A DNA stretch of 64,000 bases, taken from assembly GCA_944472135.2 (NCBI GenBank), contig OX235263.1, positions 27,333,379 through 27,397,378 of the forward strand, read 5' to 3'. The position numbers were made by a program, and so were the translations under genes. Positions within the stretch are counted from its first letter, which is position 1, and the number at the start of each line of letters is the position of its first letter. The DNA comes from Trichobilharzia regenti (Eukaryota; Platyhelminthes; Trematoda; Strigeidida; Schistosomatidae). Shown here one piece after another: positions 63,986-64,000 of this stretch. The notes under the pieces were generated by a model, which saw only the letters and a list, made by a program, of their open reading frames with translations, searched no databases and was not told where the DNA came from.

Positions 63986-64000
63986 GAATTACACTCTACC

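Overview
The window looks like a trematode genome, most likely Schistosoma or a close relative. It is AT-rich, has GT-AG introns several kilobases long, and is packed with degenerate retroelements of kinds known from schistosomes: RTE-clade LINEs, a CR1/jockey-type LINE, Penelope-like elements with GIY-YIG endonuclease remnants, tRNA-headed SINEs, and tRNA-headed repeats carrying hammerhead-ribozyme-like cores. This assignment rests on recognition of families by eye; no database search was possible.

Layout. (1) 1-5783 and 14290-25871 hold five copies (A-E) of a 3.2-3.75 kb tandem unit. Each unit joins a broken LINE reverse-transcriptase fragment (+) to a solitary histone H4 gene (-) with its CCAAT/TATA-like promoter and 3' histone stem-loop. 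No H3, H2A, H2B or H1 was seen. All five H4 copies are frameshifted in the N-terminal tail: A and B by one missing G, C-E by a 14-bp deletion. C-E also carry a foldback transposon between promoter and coding region, and its terminal repeat supplies an ATG that is in frame with the rest of H4. (2) 5784-14290 separates the two blocks and consists mainly of decayed LINE, Penelope and SINE remnants. (3) 26466-32100 has two RTE-type LINE copies head-to-tail on the - strand. (4) 32280-44400 is a mosaic of Penelope fragments, RTE 3' ends, SINEs and two complete retrozyme-like elements (terminal direct repeats, tRNA-like head, hammerhead-like core, 8-9 bp target duplications). (5) 44823-61624 carries four + strand exons of one host gene: half a PDZ domain, then a proline-rich scaffold with two copies of a basic GA-x-MF-x-K motif, resembling Z-disc/actin scaffolds of the Zasp or synaptopodin-2 type. 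Its introns are full of SINEs and LINE fragments. (6) The window ends in an RTE fragment and an approximately 0.8 kb palindrome built from two Penelope 3' ends.

The only convincing conserved host protein-coding sequences are the H4 copies (all damaged at their original start) and the PDZ gene (both ends lie outside what could be identified). Most of the rest is repeat-derived, and stretches in which nothing could be identified are listed as such.
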